Shown piece after piece: positions 23,261 through 55,837 of a stretch of DNA of 64,000 bases. The notes under the pieces were generated by a model. It searched no databases. It saw nothing but the letters and a program-made list of their open reading frames with translations, and was not told the DNA's origin. Each line of letters starts with the position of its first letter. The stretch's first letter is position 1. Source of the stretch: Ornithodoros turicata (lineage: Eukaryota > Arthropoda > Arachnida > Ixodida > Argasidae); contig NC_088201.1 of NCBI RefSeq assembly GCF_037126465.1, forward strand, positions 25,838,550-25,902,549, written 5' to 3'. The position numbers and the translations under genes are program-made.

Positions 23261-23339
23261 ATGAGTCTGTGGCGCATCTCTTTGACTAATCTGACGGAGA
23301 GCCCTAATTCGGTAACCGAGGTTGCTTTCCCAGCTGTTT

Positions 23340-24415
23340 GGCACTGAGGAATTACTCCAGGGTTACTCCTGGGCCGACTTATTTGTTTGTCTCCTTGTTC
23401 GGTGGCATGATGTCTCGTAAAGATTGTGCGTCCTGGGCCGACGTCTCTCTCAAGTGAATTTAATCGTCTTGTTCGGCGGCATGCTACGCCGTGGAGATTG
23501 TCCTGGACCGTTTTCTCGCAGAGGGATTCAGTTGCGTCTTTGCGCGGCAGCATGCTGTGCGGTGGAGATAATTCGTCCTATAGGCCAACTTCTCGGGCCA
23601 CGGGGCAGCATTCCACCGAACTGAGAGGCAATGAAGCAAGGAAAAGGTAAGGAGGCAATTAAATCCCCTTGAGAGAAGTCAGCCCAGTACGCACAATCTC
23701 CAACGGGCAGCATGCCGCAGGACAAGGTGGCAATTAGTTCCCTTGAGGAACCGAAAAGTAGGTCTCCTGATAGAATACCTCCCGGGGGAATGCGATGAGG
23801 AGAGCGGGGTGTGGAAAATGGGTCCCCACATTTCTGCTTCCATGCGTGTCACTGCTATTCCTCAGGTTACTGCTCCAACCCGGTAAATTAACTGACGTCA
23901 CCAAGCCACAAATAGGAACTATCTATTTGTTCTCGAAAAAGGGAGAAGTGCATGAAAAACCCTTGAAGAATTTCTACGAGGTGTTGCCAGAACGATCCGC
24001 TTCTAGAACGGAACACGAAGTGGTGCGAGACGTTTGCAGATGTAAATAATTGTAAATAAATATTTTGGTTAGCTCAATGTCACAATCACTGTAACGGTCC
24101 TCACTATCGAGATATGTCTCATTGCATGTGTCCACAAAGCAGTACGTCACTAACAGGGAGGCAATTAATTCCTCTCCAAGAGAAGACTGCCCAGGACGCA
24201 GAATATCCAGGTGGTAGCTTGGGGCTGCCGAACAAAAAGGCAATTAAATCCCCTTGAGAGAAGTCGGCCCAGGACGCACAGTTCCCACGGGATAGCGTGA
24301 AAACAAACATTTATTGTCATGGAAGTTAGCAACGGCTGTGCAAAGGCAATTAATTCCCCTTCAGAGAAGTCGGCCCAAGACGTACAATCTCCATGGGACA
24401 GCATGAAAACAAACA
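23340..24415. repeat. Array of 70-90 bp repeats derived from a SINE body, with an internal orientation switch
   Basis: Units carry the motif GAAGTCGGCCCAGGACGCA with flanking GGCAATTAATTCCCCTT. Copies at about 23650-23715, 24150-24230, 24236-24300 and 24345-24410 read on the plus strand; copies at about 23355-23605 (GTGCGTCCTGGGCCGAC...) read on the minus strand. The motif equals the body of the SINE at 62851 (CACAGTTCCCCTGAAGTCGG). Units are 10-25 % diverged. No coding function is apparent. Confidence 0.7.
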
Positions 24416-24479
24416 TATATTGTCACGGAAGCTAGCAACGACTGTGTAACAGGAACTTTCATTTCGTAGTGAGGGACGG

Positions 24480-24548
24480 CAGTCGGGGACATTTTCGGGG
24501 ACATTTTGTCCGGCGACCTTTCGTCCGGGGACGTTTTGTCCGGATCCC
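24480..24548. repeat. Short tandem of GGGGACATTTTGTCCGG
   Basis: About three to four degenerate copies of an 18 bp partly palindromic unit (GGGGACNTTTTGTCCGG) lie side by side. Confidence 0.75.
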
Positions 24549-24913
24549 CTAATTAAGTAGTATATGGTGGCGACCTATAAACACGCCTATGATTACGCCA
24601 TGCACATAGATATTTGCTGCGTATTCTTGAGTCACTTCAGTTGTGGTAAAGTTTGAAGTAAATCAGCATTGGAAAAATTTTCCATCTGCACTGAGTAATT
24701 GTTGGGCACTGCGTGTCTCAACACTAGGTGCACTTTTATTCGTCGCTACAGCAGATAAGCTTATGACTTACAGTTAACTTGCTCACTGATGAGGAACTTC
24801 CCCAAGGAAAAAAGAATGTTCCTTGCAACAAAACTTGAAAGTCGCTTAATAGGATACGTTGTTGTGCTAGTTGGTTCGTATCTAAGAAAAACTGACGAAG
24901 GCGGTAAGCTGAG

Positions 24914-25279
24914 ACGGAACCCATGGAACCGGACAGGACAGGCACTCACTTTCAACTACGTTTATTCGACTGCAGTCGAATGTTTAAATCAGCAAGAAAG
25001 AAGAACAGCTTTTCCCATGCTGTCACTAACCAATGCGGTCGCGTAATTTATCAGCATACCATATCAGAAAGTCGGGCCGACAATGTGTCGGCAACACGTC
25101 CCTATACTTGAACAAAAGTCAGATAGAATTTCTAGATAAAGCACGCTACTGCATTGGTTAGAGACACCATGGAGAAAACCTGTTTTCCTTCTTGCTTATT
25201 TAAACATTCAACTGTGTATAGTCGAATAAACGTATAGTTGAAATTGAGCGCCTGTCTTGTCTGGTTCTATGTGCTCCGT
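24914..25279. mobile_element. Foldback element with about 135 bp arms
   Basis: The left arm (from ACGGAACCCATGGAACCGGA to CTAACCAATGCGGTCGCG at about 25046) is the diverged inverse of the right arm (about 25145-25279, ending GGTTCTATGTGCTCCGT). The loop is about 100 bp. The arms are about 85 % identical, which points to an older element than the perfect snapbacks nearby. Confidence 0.8.
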
Positions 25280-25670
25280 CTTGGTACATTCAGTAATTAA
25301 ACTTTCCCATTTGATTATGTGCTCCCGAGACGTCTATCTTCCTCTTAGCAATTGTTTCTTTGTCGAGGCCGGGATCGTCCTGCACTGATGTACGGCCGTC
25401 TCGGAACCGTTTGCACCACTCAAACGCTTTGCTGCGGCTAAGTGTATCGTGGCCATACTGAGCCTGAAGTCTTCTGTGAATTGCCCAAAGAACCCCAGAC
25501 GCAGCGGCGATGGGCTATGCTCTTGGTATTATTAATTTAGGCTATTTAGTTATTTAGGCTTTTAGCTATTATGCATTTAGGTTATGTTCTTGGTATTAAT
25601 AAATGACTAATGAATGGAATGAACAGATGAATAAAGACATATTTCTTTCTATATTCTTAGGGTCACGACC

Positions 25671-25945
25671 CAACTGTGGCTATGAGCGGCGTGCAGATGT
25701 AGACAGATGGAGAGAGGACAGCAGGAAGGAGTGTGCAGGAGAGTGACAGGGGGTTAGTATACGTCCTGGGAAAACTTCAGGGGGAACTGTGCGACATTCG
25801 TCTGGAAAGTCTTCGGGAAACCCCGGGAAAACCTCAGACAGCACAGCCGGTGGTAGGATTCGAACCCACCACCTCCCAGTCTTCAGCACGACCTTGGCTA
25901 CCACCAACGAGCTGGACGCCTTTACCCGCTCGGCCATGCCCTTGG
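25671..25945 (-). mobile_element. tRNA-headed SINE, CGCTCATAGCCACAGTTG family, copy 2
   Basis: The head has an A box (TGGCCGAGCGGGTAAAGGCG) and an intact B box (GGTTCGAATCC) on the minus strand. The body contains GCACAGTTCCCCCTGAAG and ends at CAACTGTGGC (25671-25680, plus strand). It resembles a serine/leucine-type tRNA head but has no tRNA-like 3' acceptor, so it is a SINE and not a gene. Confidence 0.85.
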
Positions 25946-25983
25946 TTTTCACTAAAATCCCGCAAATGAATCGGGGACCGTTA

Positions 25984-26745
25984 CGTTTTCATGTAAAACA
26001 CTACGGCTCGGACAAGACTGAGCCCGCCCCAATTTTTTCCCGTCTTTTTTTTTTTTTTTCGCCTGGAGCACGTATTTACCAGAAGCATGCGCGCTGCAAC
26101 ATAAAAGCGTGTTGATGGAGGAATACCCTGAGACACGGAACGAAGAAGAGAGACGACACAACACAACTTGTTGTGTCGTCTTCTTCGTTCCGTGTCTCAG
26201 GGTATTCCTCCATCATCATGCTTCACCAGCTAGCCTGCGCCTTGTCCTTTCTCCATAACAGCATGTGGCAGTGCAATGTTATTTTAAATATTTTGCACAA
26301 GTGTGAACATTCATTATGGAGATCACTGTTCTAAATTAAACATCATACACAATCTACTCTTCGGTTAGCTTTTCTAGCCTTTCTCCTTGCGGCCGTTCGA
26401 AAGAATAATCACTGTCCACGTTAACCTGGGCAACTGGACGTCTTTCTATAAAATACAGAAGGCAAGGTATTTTTGTGCACAAGAAGACTAAACAGAGGTT
26501 CATAGTTTGTCATTGTGCATATAATGTACATTCATAAGCGTTCAGTAACGGTTTTATGCTACTAACACACTCACCACTCCTTCTTCAGTATTTCATGACT
26601 CTTAGCGGTGCTCCTCACTTTATCGATCATCTCGTTCAGCGAACTGTCAATCATTTTTCGTGTTCAACGAGTGCATATCACAGTACCTGTGAAAAGAACG
26701 GGGCGGACTCAGTAGTGTCCGAGCCGTAGTGTTTTATGAAAACTA
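25984..26745. mobile_element. Inverted-repeat element, about 760 bp, with 45 bp ends
   Basis: CGTTTTCATGTAAAACACTA...GCCCGCCCC at 25984-26030 is mirrored at about 26698-26745 (GGGGCGGACTCAGTAGTGTC...). The interior has no good frame and hosts the perfect snapback at 26114-26214. No transposase remains. Confidence 0.7.
26114..26214. repeat. Near-perfect 101 bp palindrome (snapback)
   Basis: The two arms of about 48 bp, starting GATGGAGGAATACCCTGAGA, are identical apart from a small slip in the GAAGAAGAGAGACGAC stretch, and meet at ACTTGTTG with almost no loop. This can form a long cruciform or hairpin. Confidence 0.92.
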
Positions 26746-27313
26746 AAAACGCTAATCTTCGGCGCACCCATAGCTCACTCGATCACTCGGTGCTGGACTT
26801 TGGGGGCTTTTGGGATTCCTCTCGAGCCGCCATTTTTGCTGATTGCCTTCCCAGAACTTCCTTCAATTCTGATCATATTTTGGATTCATATATACCAACA
26901 TTCTCTCAAAATTTTGATATTTCTACTTCGCAAATTTACAAAATGTTGGTTATTGTTGTTGAAATCGATATCGCTTAAGGTCCACGTAGCACCTCTCAAG
27001 CCCTTTCCAACGACACCTCGATCGCCGTCCTAGCTTCACGCATTCGCGAGGTAGACTGCCCGCAAGGTACGCGTACCCCTATATTTCCGTCTCTCTCGCA
27101 CTCCACACCCAGAGATCGCATCACCCGCCAAAATGACCTCCTTAGCTAGAATCTTGCACGTATGAGCTCTCTCGATTTAGCCGGTTGGTTGCTGTCGGTT
27201 TATTACTCACAGAGTTATCGCGTCATGAAATTCGGCATAATTTCGTTGCATCGAAAATTTTGACCTGGCACGACCGAATTTAGACGTTTTCATGTCAAAA
27301 AGCGCGAGCAGAA
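26746..27313. other. Unassigned DNA before the satellite array
   Basis: No gene was recognised. The last 75 bp (TCAAAAAGCGCGAGCAG at 27294-27310) already show fragments of the satellite monomer, so the array edge is gradual. Confidence 0.5.
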
Positions 27314-29290
27314 CACGTTTTACTGGCTGAGGCGATTCCGTCGAGAGCGTCCCATCATGTCCGATACACCACTCGCTTCCTCACTGCACATAAAATTGCT
27401 CAAGAAAGCCGCGAGCGTAACGTTGTTTCTTATCGTAGAACACCTTTTACTGGCTGCAGCGATTCTATCGAAAGCGTCACATCACGTCAGTTACGCCACT
27501 CGCTTCCTCATTGCACATAAAATAGCTCAGAAAAGCGCGAGCAGTGTGAGCTCAAGAGCGAGCTCAACGTTGCTTATCGTAGAACACGTTTTATTGGCTG
27601 AGGTGATTCCGTCGCGAGCGTCCCATCACGGCCGATACACCGCTCCCTTCGTCACTGCACATAAAATGCTCAAAAAAGCGCGAGCAGTCTGAGCTCAAGA
27701 GCGAGCGTAACATTCTTTCTTATCGTAGAACACGTTTTACTGGCTGAGGTGATTCCGTCGCGAGCGTCCCATCACGGCCGATACACCGCTCCCTTCGTCA
27801 CTGCACATAAAATGCTCAAAAAAGCGCGAGCAGTCTGAGCTCAAGAGCGAGCGTAACATTCTTTCTTATCGTAGAACACGTTTTACTGGCTGAGGTGATT
27901 CCGTCGCGAGCGTCCCATCACGGCCGATACACCGCTCCCTTCGTCACTGCACATAAAATGCTTAAAAAAGCGCGAGCAGTCTGAGCTGAAGAGCGAGCGT
28001 AACATTCTTTCTTATCGTAGAACACGTTTTACTGGCTGAGGTGATTCCGTCGCGAGCGTCCCATCACGGCCGATACACCGCTCCCTTCGTCACTGCACAT
28101 AAAATGCTCAAAAAAGCGCGAGCAGTCTGAGCTGAAGAGCAAGCGTAACGTTCTTTCTTATCGTAGAACACGTTTTACTGGCTGAGGTGATTCCGTTGCG
28201 AGCGTCCCATCACGGCCGATACACCGCTCCCTTCGTCACTGCACATAAAATGCTCAAAAAAGCGCGAGCAGTCTGAGCTGAAGAGCAAGCGTAACGTTCT
28301 TTCTTATCGTAGAACACGTTTTACTGGCTGAGGTGATTCCGTCGCGAGCGTCCCATCACGGCCGATACACCGCTCCCTTCGTCACTGCACATAAAATGCT
28401 CAAAAAAGCGCGAGCAGTCTGAGCTCAAGAGCGAGCGTAACATTCTTTCTTATCGTAGAACACGTTTTACTGGCTGAGGTGATTCCGTCGCGAGCGTCCC
28501 ATCACGGCCGATACACCGCTCCCTTCGTCACTGCACATAAAATGCTCAAAAAAGCGCGAGCAGTCCGAGCTCAAGAGCGAGCGTAACATTCTTTCTTATC
28601 GTAGAACACGTTTTACTGGCTGAGGTGATTCCGTCGCGAGCGTCCCATCACGGCCGATACACCGCTCCCTTCGTCACTGCACATAAAATGCTCAAAAAAG
28701 CGCGAGCAGTCCGAGCTCAAGAGCGAGCGTAACATTCTTTCTTATCGTAGAACACGTTTTACTGGCTGAGGTGATTCCGTTGCGAGCGTCCCATCACGGC
28801 CGATACACCGCTCCCTTCGTCACTGCACATAAAATGCTCAAAAAAGCGCGAGCAGTCCGAGCTCAAGAGCGAGCGTAACATTCTTTCTTATCGTAGAACA
28901 CGTTTTACTGGCTGAGGTGATTCCGTTGCGAGCGTCCCATCACGGCCGATACACCGCTCCCTTCGTCACTGCACATAAAATGCTCAAAAAAGCGCGAGCA
29001 GTCTGAGCTCAAGAGCGAGCGTAACATTCTTTCTTATCGTAGAACACGTTTTACTGGCTGAGGTGATTCCGTTGCGAGCGTCCCATCACGGCCGATACAC
29101 CGCTCCCTTCGTCACTGCACATAAAATGCTCAAAAAAGCGCGAGCAGTCTGAGCTGAAGAGCAAGCGTAACGTTCTTTCTTATCGTAGCACACGTTTTAC
29201 TGGCTGAGGTGATTCCGTCGCGAGCGTCCCATCACGGCCGATACACCGCTCCCTCCGTCACTGCACATAAAATGCTCAAAAAAGCGTGAG
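27314..29290. repeat. Tandem satellite, 146 bp monomer, 14 copies
   Basis: Starts of CACGTTTTACTGGCTGAGG fall at 27314, 27441, 27585, 27731 and then every 146 bp exactly to 29191. The first three intervals (127, 144, 146) and the first monomers are divergent, while the interior copies differ at only a few positions. Two linked variants recur: GAGCTCAAGAGCGAGCGTAACA and GAGCTGAAGAGCAAGCGTAACG. The last copy decays at about 29290. No frame is conserved, since 146 is not a multiple of three. The period is close to the 147 bp nucleosome core. Confidence 0.97.
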
Positions 29291-30740
29291 CACAATGAGC
29301 TCAAAAGAGTCAGAGTCTGACATATTACTGTTACATGTATTACAATGCCTTGATATCTTCCTGGGTGAAACCTGCAACAGAACCAAGCTCATGACACACA
29401 TTCATTTGCTATGTTCTTTATTTACCAACGCACCAATAAGTAAGCCAATACTCATGAAAAATTGGCACTTCTACCCCAAACTGTCATTTATTTAACTATT
29501 TGTTGATTAGTTGCACACATAAATTTTGGCATCCACAGTAGCACCACTTGATGTCACATTGCGAAGTGCTGGTATGGCATAATCAAACCACCCAGAAGAC
29601 AAAGCTTGCACCTGATGGGAATAAACTGATAATAGCGCATATGCCCTTTCTATGCTGTGCTTCTGCAGCATATTTGCCAATTTCGATCAATTTCGAACAA
29701 GATGACTTTTCTGAAAGCACCTCAAAATACCTTGTTTCAAAAAGAATTCGCACACAGTGCACTTACATAGGCTAGAGATTTGCATCTACATTTTCCTATG
29801 CTCCTGATCTTAGCACAAAATCTCTTGAAGATATGTGTTAGGTACTGTTTGGCAGTATTTAAAAAATGTAAAATCTGCATCACTGAAAAAGGTATAAAAA
29901 TACTCTTTTGATGCAGGGTTTCATTGGCGTTCAGTGTAAATGAAAGAAAGAAAAAGCATTTGTGGAATTCATGTGGTACATGGTCTATGCACCCTGTCTG
30001 CACATGAATGTGCTTGGTGGGTCGGAGTGGTCCATAACAATACTCCAGCTTTAGGCTGTACTAAAGCTGAAGTAACGGGAGCATCTGCTGAGGATGTCTG
30101 CAAAGCCATACTTAAAATTTATGCAGAAACTAGAAAGTTCATAGATGTTTGTAGCCATGCGGTGGCAAAGACGTCGGATCATTTGCAGCACATTTCTTTC
30201 AGTGAAGCAATACTAGAACAAGATTGGTAATTCCTCACACAAAGAGGATTGACAAAACAGATGGAACAGAAAGGTGGCAAGGTTTCACTTCACTGCATTT
30301 GAGCAACCATATGTGTACGAATTTACCAGATTGGTGTAAGTGTTCTTAATAAACCAATGATGTAGACTGCAAAGATGGTAAGAAGGAGCTAAACTAATTG
30401 TGAAATACAGATGATCCATCCCTTCATGAGTCATTTTTATGATCTCTCTACCACCATCCATAAAAATGCTATTTTCTCCAGACACACAAATTGCAAGTTG
30501 CACGAAAATGAAGCTGTGGGAAGCAATTTTCAATATTCCTAACACATCCACGTGACAAAATGCATGCACATTTCTATCGAGAGAGTACTAAACGGTGGGC
30601 CAACTAGTATTGTGCGATGCAAGATAAAAGATACAGCTCATATAACTGAGCTTCAGCAAATTACACCATTGCAATGTTGTGAAAAATTTAGAACCATAAC
30701 ATTACAACAGCCGAATGCTTGCAGAATTTTAATTCAATCA
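29291..30740. other. Unassigned DNA after the satellite
   Basis: No recognised gene. A 96-codon plus-strand frame at 29940-30230 has no family resemblance that I can name. The right end may contain the distal 3'UTR of PRELID3B. Confidence 0.45.
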
Positions 30741-30749
30741 AATGTGCTT

Positions 30750-30759
30750 TTTATTTATT
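30750..30759 (-). promoter_or_regulatory. Candidate poly(A) signals of PRELID3B
   Basis: Overlapping TTTATTTATT reads AATAAATAAA on the minus strand, about 570 bp after the PRELID3B stop codon. It is the nearest clear hexamer noticed. Confidence 0.4.
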
Positions 30760-31321
30760 GTTCAGAGCTTATACCTACGATGAAATACATACTGACTGTA
30801 CAATACACAGTCAGTCACTTTGACATAGCTTAGGGCACGTCGTCAACATTGAGACAAGATTAAATGAGCAGAGAGAAGACAGTGAGCGACAGTAACAGCA
30901 CGAGTTTCTATAAGGCCCAAAAGCATGAATTCCCACACTTTCCTTTTTGTAATCATCTGCCTCTCAGCACTGCTGGAGCATAACACGAGAACTTTAGCCA
31001 TGTTCTGATGTGAATAATGCATAGCTGACAGAATTTTTTCTCTCTCTCACAATCGCTGAATGACGCATTTCAGTAACGCTTTGTTTCACAGAATAAGCCT
31101 GAACAGGGCAATACGCCACCTTATACAACCAATGTCAATCAAGAGAGGCATACCGTTACCATGAGGCACATATCACCATGAAGTATACTGTCACTCAAGT
31201 GCATGTTATTATACTGCATTTCTGACCCAAGTTCAGACAAGAACTGCAAGCACATCAGTCCATTTGAATAAACCTATGACGGTCAGCAAATTAGTTAAGT
31301 GCCTAGACTGCCTAAGGGAAA

Positions 31322-52169
<20,848 letters not shown>

Positions 52170-52450
52170 GTTTTCTACTTGAATGTAAGGTTTATAAAGG
52201 CTGTACGAAGTGCTGAGCGGTCAGAACACCTAAATATCCACAGAAACTAGTAATTCGAAGCACTTCGGTTTCTTTTCTTTTTTTAAGCTAACGGCGAGCA
52301 GGCTTCACCCACGGTGTGGTCCGTCGGGTCCGTCGAAAGAGAGAGAAAGCCAAGCCAAAAGCCATAGCCATAGGCCGTAGCAGCCAGTATACGGCTCTGG
52401 TAGCAGCCATACGGCAGCGCCAACTGTGGAGCAGTGTTCGGTTCTAGTTT
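52170..52450 (-). promoter_or_regulatory. Probable 5'UTR/promoter region of PRELID3B
   Basis: This stretch lies directly upstream of the PRELID3B ATG. It contains a tract of CAAGCCAAAAGCCATAGCC-type repeats at 52349-52400. No TATA box stands out; inferred from position. Confidence 0.35.
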
Positions 52451-52853
52451 CGGTTTACATTACCCGTGTCCTCTGTCTGACACAGCTTGCATCGTTACAA
52501 TAGCGTAGCCAGAAAAATATTTCGGGAGGGGTTCTGCGGGAACTGTACATGGTGGAGAGAATTTCACCCCCTTTTCCATCTCTCAAATGCACAACCAATG
52601 GTACTATTTCGGGCAGACACCCTCTGGCAGACATTGCATCGCTGTTAAAAATAATATCCGAGCTACTCACCATGGAAAGTTTAGGCCATCTAAGGGGCAC
52701 AACTATGCATCCACGATTATATACACGAGTAACTCTGAACGCTGTCCAGACAATAACCTTTTTTGTAGTCGCAAAATAGCATTCATGGTAATGAGTATAC
52801 TACCCTAACGTCCCTAACGTGTACATTGGTGAATACAACAACCACGGCCAGTT

Positions 52854-52881
52854 GCGCGCGTCGCTTCGAAGCGACGCGCGC
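52854..52881. repeat. Perfect 28 bp palindrome
   Basis: GCGCGCGTCGCTTC followed by its exact complement, with no spacer and TTCGAA at the centre. CpG-rich. Confidence 0.95.
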
Positions 52882-52974
52882 CTGAGAAGCGCATCACCTT
52901 CGCCGACGGTGGTTTATCTGGGCGGGAAAGCGGTGATGGTGGTGGTGGTGCTGGTGAAACGGATCGCCGTTGTC

Positions 52975-53065
52975 GGCCTCACAGAGGAGGGCAACGTCAC
53001 GACTAACGCCCTGAGGGAATATGCGTCCTGGGCCGACTTCTAAGGGAACTGTGCCGACATATGTC
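52975..53065 (-). mobile_element. SINE body fragment without head
   Basis: On the minus strand, CATATGTCGGCACAGTTCCC then AGAAGTCGGCCCAGGACGCA matches the body of the SINE at 62851. The tRNA-like head is missing. Confidence 0.7.
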
Positions 53066-53930
53066 TGAAAGCGGTTTATCTGGCCCGCAGGTCGGCACCT
53101 ACTCCAATCGTCTCTATCGCTCCAAATGATGTGGCCCTCTCACGTGAAATGAGGGATGTATCCCATGCGTTCCAGGTCGCCGCGGTTTCGGTTCCAGTTC
53201 ATTTGCATATCAAAACTGGGGGGGGTGGATATCTTTACACACGTGAGTGTTTCAGGATTTTTCAAACGTGGAATGGCTTTCAACTAGGATGGTCTCTCAT
53301 TCTGATCTCCCGCTTTTGCCCGAAATCCCCTGATTAAAGAGTTAATTAATGAATTTTATGTAATTAGTCACCTTGTAGTTGCATACTTTCTTCGAGGGGA
53401 TGTCAGCCTGGCCGTAGAACTCAACTGCAAAAAAAGGCATCTATTTTGCTCTGCTAGTTTTTTATTAAAAATTCTGTACAGAATAAAAACAAACACTCTG
53501 TATACAGATAACGAATGATAGTGCATCCGAAAATGAACTAGACGCGGTTCACAATTTATTATTCTAGGCATTGGCAAGCTTCCTGCGGGCACGCACCCAT
53601 AATTGGCTATCACGCTGCGTGGTTAATAAATGATTTTGAAGAAGTCTATAACGCGAAGATACAATTCGATCTGGGTGCGTCCAGGCAGGGCTGACTCCGG
53701 CTCACAGATCATGAAATTCAGCATGTGCTAGCCTATTCCAGAATCAGTGTCACTTTATTCGCGAGCACAAGTTTTCGTGATCGTCATCGCAAAATTCGCG
53801 AAAGTTAATACATCGTGAATATAAATATGTTTACATATGTCATACATGTTTGTATGGTCCATGATGTGGTTTTGCAGCCACCGCTGAAAATGGTATCGGT
53901 GAGGCTAGGAGTACAGCGACGTCCGCTGGG

Positions 53931-54186
53931 CATGGGCGTTCCCAGGATTTATTCGAAGGGGGGGGGGGGGGCAATCCCCACCGCACACACACACACTTAC
54001 CCCTCTTTTTCTGGAGGCGGACGTTGCGGACTGTGCGGGTGTCCAGAGGTTCCTATTATGACATCTGAGAATGATCATTACGACTTATGACCAAAGTGCG
54101 CACTATTTTCACAAGCGATCTTGAAGCTCCAGGGGAGGGGGCACGCCCCCCCCCCCCCCCCTTGCCCTCCTCTCGGTACGCCCATG
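53931..54186. mobile_element. hAT-like MITE, 256 bp, CATGGGCGT ends
   Basis: The ends CATGGGCGTTCCC and ACGCCCATG are inverted. The flanks CCGCTGGG (53923-53930) and TAGCTGGG (54187-54194) match at 6 of 8. The core has long G and C runs. Confidence 0.72.
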
Positions 54187-54659
54187 TAGCTGGGTGTCGA
54201 CCAGAATGCCCCCTCCCCTGAGGTCCGCGAGGTTTTGGGCGTAGAATTTACTTTTGAGACTTCCGTGATGTGTCAATGAGTTGATGACTATGACTTGTAA
54301 GTTGCAGTACTACTTGACAGTTCTCAACATAGCAGAGGAACCTTCCGCAGACCACGTTGACGGTCGTTGGTTGGCGATCGGGTGTGTGTTTGAGGGCATT
54401 TGGGACACAATTGGTGGAGGAGCCGTAGACGTCGAAGGTTGCTTTGCATGTTTTCTGGTTCGCATGGAAACGTTACTTGAAATTTCTGAAGTGTCAGCCA
54501 TCGGCAAGACGTAAGTTCTACTATGGTGAACTAGTTCTACGCGAAAGAAAAAAAAAAGAAAAGGAAAAGAGCACCGCGGTTACATGAATGCGACAGAAGC
54601 GAATCGTTTCGAGTTATCGCACCTCTTCGCACCTATCCCAACCGTGGATTGGTTGACGT

Positions 54660-54812
54660 CAGGGCCGGTGCTAGGGGTGTGCGAGGCCTGAGGCAAAGGC
54701 ACATCGCGGGGCCTGTTTCACAGGCCCGGCTAGGCCTGCGCGCGGGGCCTATTCAAGCGCGGGGCCTATGGTGGTCACCTTACTCGCCCCCTATCCCCTA
54801 TCGCCGGCCCTG
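54660..54812. mobile_element. hAT-type MITE, 153 bp, perfect 8 bp duplication
   Basis: The ends CAGGGCCGG and CCGGCCCTG are inverted. GTTGACGT is repeated at 54652-54659 and 54813-54820. Confidence 0.92.
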
Positions 54813-55456
54813 GTTGACGTGACCCTGTCAGAGAGGATTCGTTGCAAGTCGATATGATGAGCTTTTGTCGCATTCATGTAAACGCGGCGTGAAGATTGGC
54901 GATGGAAGAATGAGCTATGCGCCACTGTTTTGAAGAAGAAGAGGAAGAAGGTTGGCTATTTTTATTAGCCCGCCATAGTTTTGATCACGTGGTTTTGATC
55001 GCTGGTTTCTTCTTCTTCTCCTCGCGCGTATTCAACGTCCAGCAATGTGCACATCAATAACTAATGGTACCGTGATGTTACACGTAAGGTTTGTCTGCGC
55101 AGTGTGGCGACATGTTGCACGTGCCGCAGGGTAGGACTGCGGATAATTTCGACCACCTGGGGTTCTTTTCACGTGCGCCGGAAATCTCCCACACACGGTG
55201 CTGGAAGTCACACAAGTCACAAGAACTAGAAGATACTTGTTTTGTACCTGATGAAGCGCGCAGACCCTGCGCAAAAGCTTGTAATTAAAGTTATTTTTTA
55301 GGTGTTCCATACTTTGTATCTTCATCTTCACCTTTCATCTTTGTACCTTCATCTTTGTTACTACTTCTTCTTCCATCTTAGACACTGGCCGTTATACACC
55401 AAGGGAGATAGGCCACGGCAAAACTATTAATTAAACGTGCCTATGTTACCTAGCTA

Positions 55457-55716
55457 CAGGGGCGGCGGAAGGGGGGGGGGTTTACAGGGGTTACTGTAGA
55501 CCCCCTAAATTTGTGAAGGGGGCGCAAAATTCCCATGAGGGTGAGGCGCCAAAGTGTTATCTCAGGTGCCGCATGCATGCAAATAAAATGTCATAAACCC
55601 TTTTCCTATCGAATCCTGAGGGGCACGGGCATGAATTGGGGGTGCGGTGGGGGATGGAAGGAGGCGCCGGTTGGGATCTGGGGTCCCCCTGAATTCAGGT
55701 GTTGCACCGCCCCTGC
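55457..55716. mobile_element. hAT-type MITE, 260 bp, perfect 8 bp duplication
   Basis: The ends CAGGGGCGGCG and CACCGCCCCTG are inverted. CCTAGCTA is repeated at 55449-55456 and 55717-55724. Confidence 0.92.
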
Positions 55717-55837
55717 CTAGCTATGATTGAAGAGGATGATGAATTTGTGTCAACAGAGATGCAGTGCTGTGTGTGGGAGCATGCGAAGGAGCACGTGAAA
55801 AAAATAAAGCACAATGCATGGCTTATGCAACCTATGC

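Noticed and set aside
25860..25945. Possible genuine tRNA gene (minus strand)
   Set aside because: It has A and B boxes but no matching acceptor stem, and it runs into a SINE body shared with 23020-23260.
27357..27692. Open frames across the 146 bp repeats
   Set aside because: 146 is not a multiple of three, so frames shift in each monomer; they are chance products of the array.
27314..29290. CRISPR-like reading of the regular array
   Set aside because: There are no unique spacers; the whole 146 bp monomer repeats, and the window is eukaryotic.
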